Below, piece after piece: positions 10,835 to 20,221 of a stretch of DNA of 64,000 bases. Under the pieces are notes generated by a model, which had not been told where the DNA came from, ran no database searches, and saw only the letters and a program-made list of their open reading frames with translations. The number at the start of each line of letters is the position of its first letter. Position 1 is the first letter of the stretch. The translations under genes were made by a program, and so were the position numbers. The stretch lies in the NCBI GenBank assembly GCA_036245525.1, contig BTPG01000008.1:31725323-31789322 (forward strand), in the 5' to 3' direction. The stretch is from Semisulcospira habei (taxonomy: Eukaryota > Mollusca > Gastropoda > Semisulcospiridae).

Positions 10835-11281
10835 TTACTGCATGTAAAATGGGTCCAAAGGTTTTGGAACTGCTGGTAATGTGGAGACTTCTTCTTTTGT
10901 TTTTGGAGTGTTTGATTTTTTGGACACTGTTTGAGTGTTTGGTTTGTATTTTTTATATAATTGGTAACCTACATAACCAAATCCGACAACAAATCCAGCA
11001 ACTATATAATTTGATATTTTTGGTTTAGACTCAGTTGTTTGTCTCTCACTTTGTTGGGGGTGTGATGGTGTTGGTCCTGACGGTAGTGACATTGGTGCTG
11101 TTGACGGTGGGTCAGTTACATGAGACTTTTCTGTTAATGCCAGAAGCTGTAATTTGTTTTGCCTGTTCCATTCGACTAATTTTTTCCCAGCCTCAACCCT
11201 GCCTTTGCTTTTAGTCTTAGTCACCGTTTGAACTTGTGTCAAGACAGGACTCTGTTGTGGAGTCATCTGGGTCTCGTCCAT
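10835..11281 (-). CDS. Unknown Maverick protein, basic N-terminal motif plus one transmembrane helix
   Basis: Intact 148-residue ORF starting after AGAAGAAA. The N-terminal part carries a basic block (GRVEAGKKLVEWNRQNK, about 27-43), which I take to be the most conserved-looking segment. A Pro/Ser/Thr-rich linker follows, then a single transmembrane helix at about 90-108 (YIVAGFVVGFGYVGYQLY) and a Lys/Thr/Pro-rich tail. It overlaps the upstream ORF by 65 bp in a different frame. A membrane-anchored virion protein is possible; no function is established. Confidence 0.68.
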   Translation of the reverse strand: MDETQMTPQQSPVLTQVQTVTKTKSKGRVEAGKKLVEWNRQNKLQLLALTEKSHVTDPPSTAPMSLPSGPTPSHPQQSERQTTESKPKISNYIVAGFVVGFGYVGYQLYKKYKPNTQTVSKKSNTPKTKEEVSTLPAVPKPLDPFYMQ

Positions 11282-11738
11282 TTTCTTCTAATTTAAAATT
11301 TATTTTCGAAAAATCAATATGGCTCCCAGTAACTAGTAATGTTACGACAGGTGCAAGGTAATTTCCAAAATTGTAAAACATGACACATGCTAATTTGCCA
11401 ATTGAACTTGAAACAATAGGATTGCTTTCAAGGTCGTGTGAAAGACTGTCACTATCCACAGGTAGAAAGTGACTCACTGCTTTTGTGTATAGACATACTA
11501 GAGATCGACTCAAATCACGAGTCATTAGTGAACTAATGTGATTTTCATATTTAGCGTGAAGTTTGATTAGCTCATCGGATGTGAGAGACTCTATGTCTTC
11601 TACCATGTACTGTTTTCCGAGATAAGACTTTGATTTTCCAGAAACAACAACGGAGAGAAGACGCTGTTTTTTACAGTCTAAGTCTTTGTTCTCTACCGCA
11701 TTGATATCACTTAGAAGTAGTAATTCATCTTGATTCAT
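11217..11738 (-). CDS. Unknown Maverick protein at the right edge
   Basis: Intact 173-residue ORF, first gene of the minus-strand cluster, starting after ATTATAAA. It has no recognised domain. The N-terminal half is acidic and soluble (DELLLLSDINAVENKDLD). Residues about 110-140 are moderately hydrophobic (LACVMFYNFGNYLAPVVTLLVTG) and could be a membrane segment. The C-terminus is acidic and Ser/Thr-rich and is encoded in the stretch overlapping the next gene. The upstream DNA holds the AT-rich repeats that may contain its promoter. Confidence 0.62.
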   Translation of the reverse strand: MNQDELLLLSDINAVENKDLDCKKQRLLSVVVSGKSKSYLGKQYMVEDIESLTSDELIKLHAKYENHISSLMTRDLSRSLVCLYTKAVSHFLPVDSDSLSHDLESNPIVSSSIGKLACVMFYNFGNYLAPVVTLLVTGSHIDFSKINFKLEENGRDPDDSTTESCLDTSSNGD

Positions 11739-11784
11739 TTTATAATGTAATATAAAATAAAAAACATTAATTATTTAATGATTT

Positions 11785-12064
11785 TGTTGATTATAATAAA
11801 ATTGATTGTATTATTTAAGTTGTTTTGTCTAAATAGATAGTTGATTATAATAAAACTATAAAATGGATGGTTTAAAATGTAATTGAAGTTGTTTTGTCTA
11901 AATAGCTAGTTGATTATAATTTTTTTTTTAAATTAAAGTTGGCTTGTCTAAATAGCTAGTTGATTATAACAAAAAATTTATAACATAATAATTGAACTTT
12001 TAAAATGTAAAAAATGTTGCTAGAGTTGGTTTGTCTAAATAGCTAGTTGATTATAATAAAACTA
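11785..12064. repeat. AT-rich interspersed repeats at the Maverick right edge
   Basis: Four copies of a motif close to TCTAAATAGCTAGTTG followed by ATTATAA start at about 11828, 11897, 11947 and 12034, with a partial copy near 11785. The spacings (69, 50 and 87 bp) are irregular, so this is not a simple tandem array. The DNA lies outside the last gene and may be subterminal repeat, promoter or terminal inverted repeat sequence. Confidence 0.75.
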
Positions 12065-12070
12065 CAAAAT

Positions 12071-12840
12071 GGATAGGGGGTGGTTTGGGATTCTCCTATT
12101 ATCTATCTCTCGAGGACGTCTACGGTACGAGAGACGGGACGACTCGGGAGCGTACGAAGAATGACTTGCACGCCTAGACGTGAAAGGACTGAACGTAACC
12201 AGGCGAGAACACCAAACAGGTTGGAGTGTGAGATACTACTACCTAGCCTGGCTTTGATATTGTGTGACGTGGATGTGATGTTGAAATGCTGATAGTGGGA
12301 AGGTGTGGTGTAAATAGTTTGATAATCATTTAAGCGTTTTCCTTGTTTATATTGTATAAAAGTTCCGTTAGAAAGGAAGCCCGTGAGTTGTGTTTTACCG
12401 CATGAATGCGCCCGTCTGAGTCAGTGGCGGTGTATGCGTCTGTTGTGCGAGAGTCTGTACGTGCGACTGGGGGCAAGTCTGCGTGCGTTACAAACAACAA
12501 GAAAACAACAACAAACAAAAAATCAACAAACCAAACAAACAAGCTAAATACTAACTAACGAAAAAACAACAACCAAACAACCCCATCAACAACAAAATGA
12601 AAACAAGAACAAACAAACACACCTTGGGTCAATTAGGCTATTCAGGCTAGTCATTGATACACTTATTTTGCGGCTATTTTACAGAATTACAGATTAAAGA
12701 TCAATTGATCACTGAGCGAAACTAGTCCTTGCAGTGGTAAATAACTTCACTCTATGAAAACTTCCAAGGATAAAGATTTTCTCTATTTTGGACACTGGTG
12801 AGTTATCCATTGAGCTCTGACGCTCAGCAACAGTATATGA
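12071..12840. other. No gene recognised; TATA-like site and A/C-rich tail
   Basis: A TATAAAAG near 12353 and a long A- and C-rich stretch (about 12488-12622, made of AACAAA-like units) could be the promoter-like part and tail of an old retroposon. Open frames here come from the low-complexity tail and are not credible genes. Confidence 0.35.
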
Positions 12841-12936
12841 ATCGACCATGATTGTTCAAGGATTGTGCAGGAATAGTTTGACGCCTAAAGGGGCGCCAAG
12901 CTATTCCTGCATCACCCTTGAACTATCATGGTCGAT
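12841..12936. repeat. Family B hairpin (B1)
   Basis: Palindrome of about 96 bp with outer arms ATCGACCATGAT / ATCATGGTCGAT. The arms read GCAGGAATAG and CTATTCCTGC where most copies read CCAGAATAG and CTATTCTGG, so both arms carry the same change. The left arm has a few unpaired differences. Confidence 0.85.
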
Positions 12937-13751
12937 CTGTCTCTTGAGCCATAGTGTAGTCTTCAAAAGTCAAATCCCAAGTGGGAATTGCCTTCTCGGG
13001 ACGGGTGCCGCTATGTGGCAAAAGCCATTCTGTCCACTGTTGAGCAAAGCAAGATTTTCAGTGTATGGCAATAAAAATCTCGCTTTTCTCCAAAATGTAC
13101 CTACTGGAGGGTTCAGCATGTTAACCGGGGGTTCTGATGCAAGACCAGACTGGTTCAGAGGTTACGTCTCGTCCATTTAGGAAAATGGTCCTCTGAATAA
13201 AACCATCTCTATTCAATGTTGTTGATCAATGGACTGTACTTTACGTAATTTCAGCGGAGTGTCCCCACGGTACTCATGCTGGGGTCAGAGCTCCAATGAC
13301 TATCCTTTGTCATAACAAGACCAAGTGAGCCATAGAGCCTCGCCGTGCTGCGCCTGGGACAACTATGCCGACGTCGGCCAGTGGACCTTTTGGCCATCGA
13401 CGAGGGACTGAGCGTTAGATCCGTGGTAACCAAACTCGCCGATGGCGACAAGTTTATGGTTCATTTCGCGGGACCGACTGTCGTGGGAACAAATTGTCAA
13501 TCAGACAAATTGAGTGCTAGTCCTTTGGTGCCCGTTTGCTCTAGTCATGATCATCGTACACTTCACGGTCAATGCACTTTGATGCTGATCCCACGGTGGG
13601 GTGTTAACAAGATTCTGACTGACCGCCTAGACACTTACTACCAAATCGAAAGCTCTTTTTCCACCTATGTGGACATTTTGCAGACACAATGGCCACTTCT
13701 CGCCAGACACAAGTAGCCCTAGGGTTCAAACTTGTTTTCTGTCAACACATT
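12937..13751. other. No gene recognised
   Basis: Mixed-composition DNA. A short AAAATCTCGCTTTTCTC motif near 13072 recurs near 51988 and, with changes, near 54376. Open frames at 13251-13451 and 13345-13716 overlap on opposite strands and match nothing I know. Confidence 0.4.
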
Positions 13752-13977
13752 TTAATCCTTATCATTCGGAATACACCAGTGTGTGAAATAAGTTTGACTA
13801 AAATAGTTCAAGGGTAGTACCAGAATAGCTTGGCGCCTAGCTAGGCGCCAAGCTATTCTAGCACCACCCTTGAACTAAAGTCATTGGTCTATATCCTTAT
13901 CTGTAAGTACTATAATGTAGTTTGCATGTGGCAGTGTACAAATTTGAAGCTTTTAGCCTCAGTATGATATGGGTTAA
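13752..13977. mobile_element. TTAA MITE with family B hairpin (B2)
   Basis: Starts TTAATCCTTATCATTC and ends as the reverse complement of TTAACCCATATCATAC. The central hairpin (13804-13877) contains a 36 bp perfect palindrome at 13823-13858. It shares termini with 16761-16972 and 29198-29425. Confidence 0.85.
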
Positions 13978-13997
13978 ACTATGCTTACAGGCTAAAT

Positions 13998-14066
13998 AAA
14001 TGCGACATTTCTGGAACCGTCTGAAATGCTTTAGTGTTTCCGATGATTCCAAAAAATGTCGCATTT
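13998..14066. repeat. Short inverted repeat AAATGCGACATTT
   Basis: AAATGCGACATTT at 13998-14010 pairs with AAATGTCGCATTT at 14054-14066 across about 43 bp. It abuts the preceding MITE and may be a foldback remnant. Confidence 0.5.
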
Positions 14067-14387
14067 CTTTTAATTAATATGTCTACGTGCTAGTCAACAG
14101 AGGAAAAGTCCTAACGTTGAGAATTACCGCATTACATCTGAGTGTGTTGAGTCACGTCAGAATATTTAGTTCCTTCATTGCCGAGAAAACGTAAACACAG
14201 TCTATCCGAAAGAGTGCGTTGCCACATTTCTTCTGCGGTAAATGAAGATAAGAAGAGACTGATTTCTCTATTTGTTTGTTTGTCTATTTTGAAAAAGGGT
14301 ATTTACCCAAAATATTAATAAATTGTGTTGTAACTGCCTTTTCTAAGCGTGTTTCTTTCTTGTTTTTTTTCTTCTTTTTATCCGAAA

Positions 14388-14448
14388 AAGGCATAGATCC
14401 TCATGGGCCCCCGCAACCGCGGGGGCTCACGAGGATCTATGCCTCTTG
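14388..14448. repeat. Family A hairpin (A1)
   Basis: Palindrome built on GCATAGATCCTC... with a CCCCCGC/GCGGGGG apex; two small arm mismatches (GGGCC versus GCTCA). No TTAA termini were found nearby. It is preceded by a dispersed motif (TTGTGTTGTAACTG...AAGCGTGTTTC, near 14325) also seen near 44219, 55277 and 62430. Confidence 0.85.
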
Positions 14449-15137
14449 CTGACACCACTGTGTGTCCTTGTTTCTCGGACAGATGGGGTTCTTAGTCTTC
14501 GAATTTACAATTATTCCAGACGAAACACAACTTGCCATAACTTGCAGTGAAGATGGCGTCAGCACCGCTTTCCAAAAAGCAGCCACTATAAAGCAGAGAA
14601 TCAGTCTCATAACGTGATCAACACCAGCCAGTAGATAAAAGGTACACAACAAGCAAACGAGGTGGTGTCCGTCTACCCGATGGTAATAGTTTCTCATTTT
14701 GCTCTTGCCCTGAACTGGACACGGCTCTAACCAGGCAAATATTTGTCTCAGGGCGGCGCAGTAATGCAATTTGGAGGTCCCCCCTTTCCTTTCATAACAC
14801 TGTCGGCTGAGCCAGCCAACTCGCAGAAAAAAGCCCAGCAGGTATCATTCGTCTAAGGAGGGGCAGAGAGCCAAATCGATCTGGGCAAGAGACAGAGATG
14901 TTCATGAACCCCTGCCCAATCTGGCAAAAAGCACAGTTTTTCAAGTCCCTGCAATATATGCCTCTTTTAGATGAAGGAATCTAGACAGGCGAGTTAATAT
15001 TCTGAATAGTTTACGAATATTGTAGGCATCTCATCTAGAGTAGGCATCCTTGGAATAAGTATAGACATGTTGCAAGAACCAAATCTCCACCAGCAAAAGA
15101 CAAACTCTGATGAGCCTCTGCAATGTAAATCTTTCAT

Positions 15138-15207
15138 CTGTCAGAGGCATAGATTCTCATGAGCCCCTGCAATTGCAGGGGCTCATGAGAATCTATGCCT
15201 CTGACAG
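15138..15207. repeat. Family A hairpin (A2), 70 bp perfect palindrome
   Basis: Every base pairs across 15138-15207 with no loop. Relative to the family it has GATTCTC/GAGAATC for GATCCTC/GAGGATC and CCCCTGC/GCAGGGG for CCCCCGC/GCGGGGG, changed in both arms. Confidence 0.95.
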
Positions 15208-15825
15208 CGCCGGATTAATCAGTTTTCAAGGGGGGGGGGGGTTGCTCAACTTTTTTTTCCTATTGCCAGGGTCTAGTATATATCAAAACACCACAACCGA
15301 AACTGTTCTTCTGACGTTTTTAAACGTTTCTAACTGGTGTTACGTACGGTACTACTGAAACACAAGCGTTACAACTCAGTTTTAAACACACTTATTTCTA
15401 GTTTGATGCCAGCCGAGGGGGGGAGGGGGTGCTGTAGTACCAAAGCCCCCCCCCTCTCCCTGGATCCGGCCCTGCTCTGGCAAATGAAAGGATTTACCCG
15501 ACAGGCTGGATACCCTTTGTTGTGCACTGATGTTGCGGAGTCTCCTATAGAAATACAAGGGGTCGGAAAGTGGAGTGTGGTCAGAAATGAACAAGAAAAG
15601 CACCCTCTTGTCCTTCAAGCTGTAGGTCTGCATCAACAGGACAAGTACAAAACTCCTGCAGCTCTCTGACACAAACATGCACACAGTAATTTTTCTTTCA
15701 AGTCAGGCATATGAATTATTCAGCTGGCAGAAGAAAATAGCATATAGGCACTGGACGCTAAAACCACCGACAAAAACAGAAGCTAGACAATTGTGGAAAA
15801 ACGGAAGCGGTATTGGCTTTTTGAA

Positions 15826-16602
15826 ATCGGAGCGCACAACTTTTTTTCTTTTTCTTTTTCCAAATATCTTCATAAACAAACACTTTTTCTGTACCACTTT
15901 AACTCATTCTACCCCAACAACGAAATCCCCAAATTTTGCCCTTGTCCTCTGAAGACTGCACTCTAGTGCAGGACACAGATCGACCATGATAGTTCAAGGG
16001 TGATGCCAGAATAGCTTGGCGCCCATAGGCGCCAAGCTATTCTGGCATCACCCTTGAACTATCATGGTCGATCCTTATCTTGCTGTGGTGTGTCTGGGGT
16101 AGAATGAGTTAAGAACAAATATCTTCTAGTGCCAAATGACCTAATATGGGCTATTTTTACTTAACTCATTGTCGATTTCGCTGTGCAGCCATACAAATTT
16201 GGCGAAAAGACAAAAACAACCCATTTTCAAAACCCCAATAGAGCCCTGGCGGAAACGGCCAGATTTCAATTTCGAGGTCAAGCATGCAGACTTTATGTAC
16301 GCTTGCGCTGTTTCATGTTTAAAAACTTTATCAGCTTACTCATTCATGTGAAAATGGATCTTTCTTATGCTGGGCTGAACAAATCTAGGGATATAAAATA
16401 AGTAATTTCATGACAAAAATACAAATTTGTTACGACTGTACAGCAAAAATGAAAAATGTTCGAGTTTCTTGAAAGTAAATCGTATTAGTTCAACTGGAAC
16501 TTGACTGATATTATGTGTTCTCAGATTGGCATAGAAAAGTGGTTCTGTGCGAAGATATTTGCGAAAAACGTTATGCGCTCCAATGTCAAACAGCCGATAG
16601 CA
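15826..16602. mobile_element. Non-autonomous TIR transposon, copy 1 (with nested MITE)
   Basis: The left end (TGAAATCGGAGCGCACAAC) and the inverted right end (TTTGACATTGGAGCGC) are terminal inverted repeats. The interior matches 49028-49788 (for example AAGCATGCAGA and TACAGCA.AAAT stretches). The B3 MITE sits inside at a TTAA that is uninterrupted in the other copy. No transposase ORF. Confidence 0.7.
15899..16112. mobile_element. TTAA MITE with family B hairpin (B3)
   Basis: TTAACTCATTCTACCCCA at the left and its inverted counterpart at the right define a 214 bp element. The hairpin at 15978-16073 has a perfect 46 bp stem with the 4 nt loop CATA. The empty site is visible in the paralogous transposon at about 49097 (CACTTTAAGAAC). 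Confidence 0.92.
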
Positions 16603-16760
16603 TCAAAGTGAAGACGGTAGAAACACGCGATGAAAGGAGTCGCTAACAATTAACATGGACAGAATCACCGCTGTAGAGTTTCGCTGCCAGTGATGGTGAA
16701 GTTTGTGCGTGCACAACGCGTTACATCGTAAATTTACATCGTTACATCGTAAATTTCGAG

Positions 16761-16972
16761 TTAACCCTTATCATTCTGATACACCCACTGCTTGAAACAA
16801 ATTTGACTGATAGTTCAAGGGTGGTGCCAGAATAGCTTGGTGCCTGAGGCACCAAGCTATTCTGGCACCACACTTGAACTAAAACAGTTGATCCGTCTTG
16901 TAATCTGTAATTTAGTCTTCATATGACAATAAGTAAATTTTACAAAATCAGCCTCATGATGTAACGTGTTAA
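16761..16972. mobile_element. TTAA MITE with family B hairpin (B4)
   Basis: Starts TTAACCCTTATCATTC and ends in TTAA at 16969. Hairpin 16811-16881 reads TTGGTGCC/GGCACCAA where most copies read TTGGCGCC/GGCGCCAA, a change in both arms. Confidence 0.88.
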
Positions 16973-17163
16973 CACGACTACACGGCGTGTGACCTAGAAG
17001 AACTGCCCCTCTCCAAATTACTGACGCTTGCGGAGCCTAGAAACATTTATGAAAAGCCATTCCACGCCTTGCTAGCAGCCTCGACGATTACTTGGAAAAG
17101 TCATGCTGGGCTAGACAAATGGTATTTTTTAAGAAGGTGATCACGTAGTTTTCCTTTATAGTC

Positions 17164-17378
17164 TTAAGCCATTTAGCCCCCAACGCCGCACAGTAGGAGA
17201 TGGATGGACCGTGATAATTCAAGGGTAGTGCCAGATTAGTTTGGGGCCTGGAGGCGACAAGCTAATCTGGCACTAAGCTTGAATTATCATAGTCCACCCT
17301 TCTCCTGCAACTGGTACATAATCGTTAAGTGACACCTCCAAAATTTTGGAAATGGGGCCTTGGTGCTAAATGGATTAA
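17164..17378. mobile_element. TTAA MITE with family B hairpin (B5)
   Basis: 215 bp with termini TTAAGCCATTTAGCCCC and inverted TTAATCCATTTAGCACC. Hairpin 17205-17296 belongs to the AATTCAAG/CTTGAATT subfamily; its apex is imperfect (GGGGCC versus GGCGAC). Confidence 0.88.
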
Positions 17379-17410
17379 TAAAGCGCGGAACGTTAGAGCG
17401 GTCTGTTATT

Positions 17411-17450
17411 GTGTGCGTGTGTGTGCGTGTATGTGTATGTGTGTGTGTGT

Positions 17451-17517
<67 letters not shown>

Positions 17518-17518
17518 T
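17411..17518 (+). repeat. (GT)n microsatellite
   Basis: GT repeats with interspersed GC and AT dinucleotides, followed by a G-rich stretch (17530-17565). Confidence 0.95.
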
Positions 17519-17694
17519 TACAGAGGTGGTGAGTGGGAGGGGGGAGGTGGAGGGGGGGAGGGGGAGGAGCATCGAGCTAATAGTTATGGACATAACCAGC
17601 AGAGAAAGATATTAGGCTTCAGAAAAACAGCGACAAAACAGTTTACCAAATTTTCACGAAATTTGCAGTGTCAGTGAGTGATACTCACTTACGT

Positions 17695-17760
17695 GCAAGA
17701 GGTACAGACCCGCATGAGCCCCCGCATTTGCGGGGGCTCATGAGGATCTGTACCTCTTGC
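17695..17760. repeat. Family A hairpin (A3)
   Basis: Arms begin GCAAGAGGTACAGA and end TCTGTACCTCTTGC, a paired variant of GAGGCATAGA. Apex CCCCCGCATTTGCGGGGG. Confidence 0.9.
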
Positions 17761-17789
17761 TGACCGCAAGTAGCTCAGAGCTACACCCA

Positions 17790-18560
17790 ACGTAAGGTGT
17801 CGTCAATACCTTACTACCGAAGCTGCCACCAAACTTGATGTCTCTCTCATCCTATCTCGCATCGACTACTGCAACTCTCTCCTTTCCGGCCTCCCTCACT
17901 CCACCACTTTCACTCTCCAACGCGTCCAGAACAATGCTGCCCGCCTCGTCTTCAGAAAGAAAAATCCGACCACATCACTCCCCTGCTCAAACTCCTTCAC
18001 TGGCTTCCCATCCCCCAACGCATCCAATACAAGATTCTGTCTCTGTGCTACAAATCCCTCCGCCGTGAGATGGCCTTAGTCGCCTGCTCGGCGTTTAAAC
18101 CCAAATAACTAACTACAAATCCCTGAACAACTGCGCTCCTGTCTATCTCTCCAACTTACTTCACCCCTACACTCCTCCCCGCTCCCTCCGCTTCGCCTCC
18201 GACCCTCTCCGCCTCCACATCCCCCGCACCAAACTCAGCACTTTCGGCCCTCGCTCCTTCTCTGTATACGGCCCATCCACCTGGAACACGCTCCCACTCT
18301 CTCTCCGTCAGAAACACTCTCTCTCCTCCTTTCTGTCCGCCCTCAAAACTCACCTCTTTCAACAGTTCTAGCACTATATCACCACACTCCCCACCCCAAG
18401 CTGACTGTCGTAATGTATTTTACTATTTGTTGCACGCGAGTCGTTGTCTAAAGCGTACGCATGCGTGCGCGAGTTGTGAGTGCGTGCTTAGAGTTATAAT
18501 TATTATAAGATAAGCGCATTATAAATAACGTTATTATTATTATTATTATTAATTATTATT
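17790..18560 (+). mobile_element. L2/CR1-like LINE, 3' fragment
   Basis: Corresponds to the last 230 or so residues and 3' untranslated region of the LINE at 33163-34815, on the opposite strand. Frames are broken by several indels. It ends in GATAAGCGCATTATAAATAACG and an ATT-rich tail (about 18530-18560). A 53 bp retroposon shard is inserted at 18060-18112. Confidence 0.85.
18060..18112 (+). mobile_element. 53 bp retroposon shard with 12 bp target duplication
   Basis: Begins CCGCCGTGAGATGGCC and ends CCCAAATAACTAA. CTACAAATCCCT is repeated exactly at 18048-18059 and 18113-18124, so this short piece was inserted as a unit. Relatives lie at 41294-41346 and 62546-62601. Confidence 0.85.
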
Positions 18561-18664
18561 ATTAAAACGGACAAAAAACAAGAACAGTGAGCTTCTTTTT
18601 TATTCTGGGGGCACCTTCAAAGTGTTTATATTTTGCTGAATTTTAGTTTGCATTTCGCACGTTA

Positions 18665-18915
18665 TTTCTCTAGATTTCTGGCTGGACATTGCCGGATCAC
18701 ATCTTGGCATTCAGACTTTACCTTTGTGTGAATGTGTTATTCCTTTTGAACTGTGGATTACAAGTTTGTATTGTCCAATGTGTTTGTGTACTTTGTCCTT
18801 ATCTTTAAATGTTTACTGCGTATGTTGTAAAGCGCTTAGAGCCACTTGGAGTAAGCGCTATATATACTACACATGGTTATTCTTCTTATTCTTATTCTTA
18901 TTATTATTGTTTTGT
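18665..18915 (+). mobile_element. L2-like LINE 3' end
   Basis: Contains TTGTAAAGCGCTTAGAGCC and AGTAAGCGCTATATA followed by an ATTCTT/ATT tail. This is the conserved 3' terminus of L2-type LINEs (and of SINEs that borrow it). No coding part remains. Confidence 0.65.
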
Positions 18916-19239
18916 TGCTTACACAACGTTATCAACACCCTTCTCAAAGGTAACAAAAGCATGAGATTCAGCGCACACAAAAAAAAAAATCCTCATTGCT
19001 CCTCTCCTCTGTCTGTTGCCTCTAATCGAACTCGACGTCGGAGTGCTAGAGAATATGAAAGCCCATACATCAAACCATCTATTCTACTTCGGCTTCAAAA
19101 ATCGAAGTTAGTTTTCTTCACAAAGTGCTTTTTTCCACCACCACGCGAGGGTCATTTCTTTGTCTGAGTTTCTTCCACACAATATGAAATCCCAGACCTG
19201 AAACTGTCTATTCTACTTTGACTTCTATAATCGAAGCCA

Positions 19240-19352
19240 GTTTTCTCCCCCCCCCCCTCCCAACACCCCCCCCCTAACCCCCCCCCCAAAAAAACAAAAC
19301 AAAAAAAACAAAAAAAAAAAAAACCACACAAAAAAAAAACACAAAAAAACCC
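19240..19352. repeat. Low-complexity C- and A-rich tract
   Basis: Runs of C (19247-19287 region) followed by A-rich ACAAAA units to about 19352. Confidence 0.9.
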
Positions 19353-19514
19353 ACGTTTTTTCACCGTCACGTAAGGGTCATTGCCCTGTCTGCGGCTTTC
19401 GTCCACGCAATTGCTCACTAAAACACAAAATACTTATTCATTTCAAGAACCTGACGGTTTGCATTTTAGAATCTGCATGGAAACCGTTGTAGAGAAGAGC
19501 GCAAGGGAGCAGAA

Positions 19515-19601
19515 CCCAGCCTGCAAGCCATGAGTTCCGAGGTGAGGCCGATGTGCAGGCCACGAAACCACTCATGGGTACTCATGGGCTTGCAGGCTGG
19601 G
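19515..19601. repeat. Inverted repeat CCCAGCCTGCAAGCC
   Basis: The left arm CCCAGCCTGCAAGCCATGAG is mirrored by CTCATGGGCTTGCAGGCTGGG at the right, about 21 bp arms with one extra base. Unrelated to families A-C. Confidence 0.7.
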
Positions 19602-19752
19602 AAACGCGCTTAGAAATGACAGTTGCAACATAATTTATCAATATTCGACACTTTCAACATAGACGAACAAACAAGTATACAATTCTCTACTTATATCGTC
19701 AGTGTCAAGAAGCTAAGTGGAAACATTGTATACAAGCTTCACTGAAGTGGTA

Positions 19753-19886
19753 GTTGGACCATCAAAGCTCAAGGGAAGTGTCTGATGAGCTTGGGGACTG
19801 GACGCTCAAGGGAAGTGTCTGATGAGCATGGCGCCTGTCCAGGCCCCAAGCACAACAGACACTTCCCGTGAGCTTTCGCGGTAGAT
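19753..19886. repeat. Hairpin of another family with an internally duplicated arm (D)
   Basis: GCTCAAGGGAAGTGTCTGATGAG occurs twice in the left arm (about 19767 and 19804), once inverted in the right arm (ending 19874). The outline resembles family B, but the sequence is distinct. Confidence 0.7.
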
Positions 19887-20025
19887 TTATCTGGCCATAT
19901 TGGCGATAACTGTGAAGCATTTGCGTGTCCCAAAAAAGACCGGCGAGGTTGTAACTTTGCAAAAGGTTGCGAGTGGGTGAGAACCCAAAATGCCAGCGCG
20001 TCGAATACAGCAACACGATTTTTAA

Positions 20026-20221
20026 GTCCCTTCTATTTATGCAAGGGACTTTTTAGGACGGATCGCGGTGGGGCGAATTTAATAACATGTCCATGATGTC
20101 AACGGCGGGCAGGGTAAACCTCTAACAATTGAAGTAACATTATAAAAATTAGGTCACGTCTAGTTACGCTAACCTCGCTGCTGAACGTACATTTGTCGCG
20201 AAGCGCCGTATGTGCGTATGT
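20026..20221. repeat. Left block of dispersed module R, copy 1
   Basis: From TTTTTAAGTCCCTTCTATTT to the GTGCGTATGT at 20212 it matches about 37857-38035. In this copy a LINE is inserted in the adjoining GTAT-rich microsatellite. Confidence 0.8.

Larger units (their letters stand above)
1..12070. mobile_element. Maverick/Polinton virus-like DNA transposon, partial (left end outside window)
   Basis: A capsid-like protein, packaging ATPase, protein-primed DNA polymerase B and retroviral-type integrase lie together in AT-rich DNA, the diagnostic gene set of Maverick/Polinton elements. Plus-strand genes (35 to 9232) converge on minus-strand genes (11738 to 9304). Composition changes near 12070, after the last copy of an AT-rich repeat, so I place the right edge there; terminal inverted repeats cannot be tested because the left end is missing. 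Breaks in the ATPase, polymerase and integrase, plus a LINE insertion, mark a decayed copy. None of the hairpin families found elsewhere in the window occurs inside it. No cysteine protease or penton gene was recognised. Confidence 0.9.

Noticed and set aside
12330..12542. Minus-strand ORF of 70 residues with a hydrophobic, signal-peptide-like start
   Set aside because: The hydrophobic part is the translation of an A/C-rich low-complexity tail; no homology or gene context.
13251..13716. Overlapping ORFs on both strands
   Set aside because: No domain recognised; opposite-strand overlap is typical of chance frames.
14437..14769. Minus-strand 110-residue ORF with hydrophobic stretches
   Set aside because: It overlaps a family A hairpin, has no recognised motif, and shows no splice or promoter context.
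17329..17677. ORFs across the GT repeat (also CA, CT, GA and TA repeats elsewhere)
   Set aside because: Translations are Cys-Val, Thr-His, Leu-Ser, Arg-Glu or Tyr-Ile repeats made by microsatellites.
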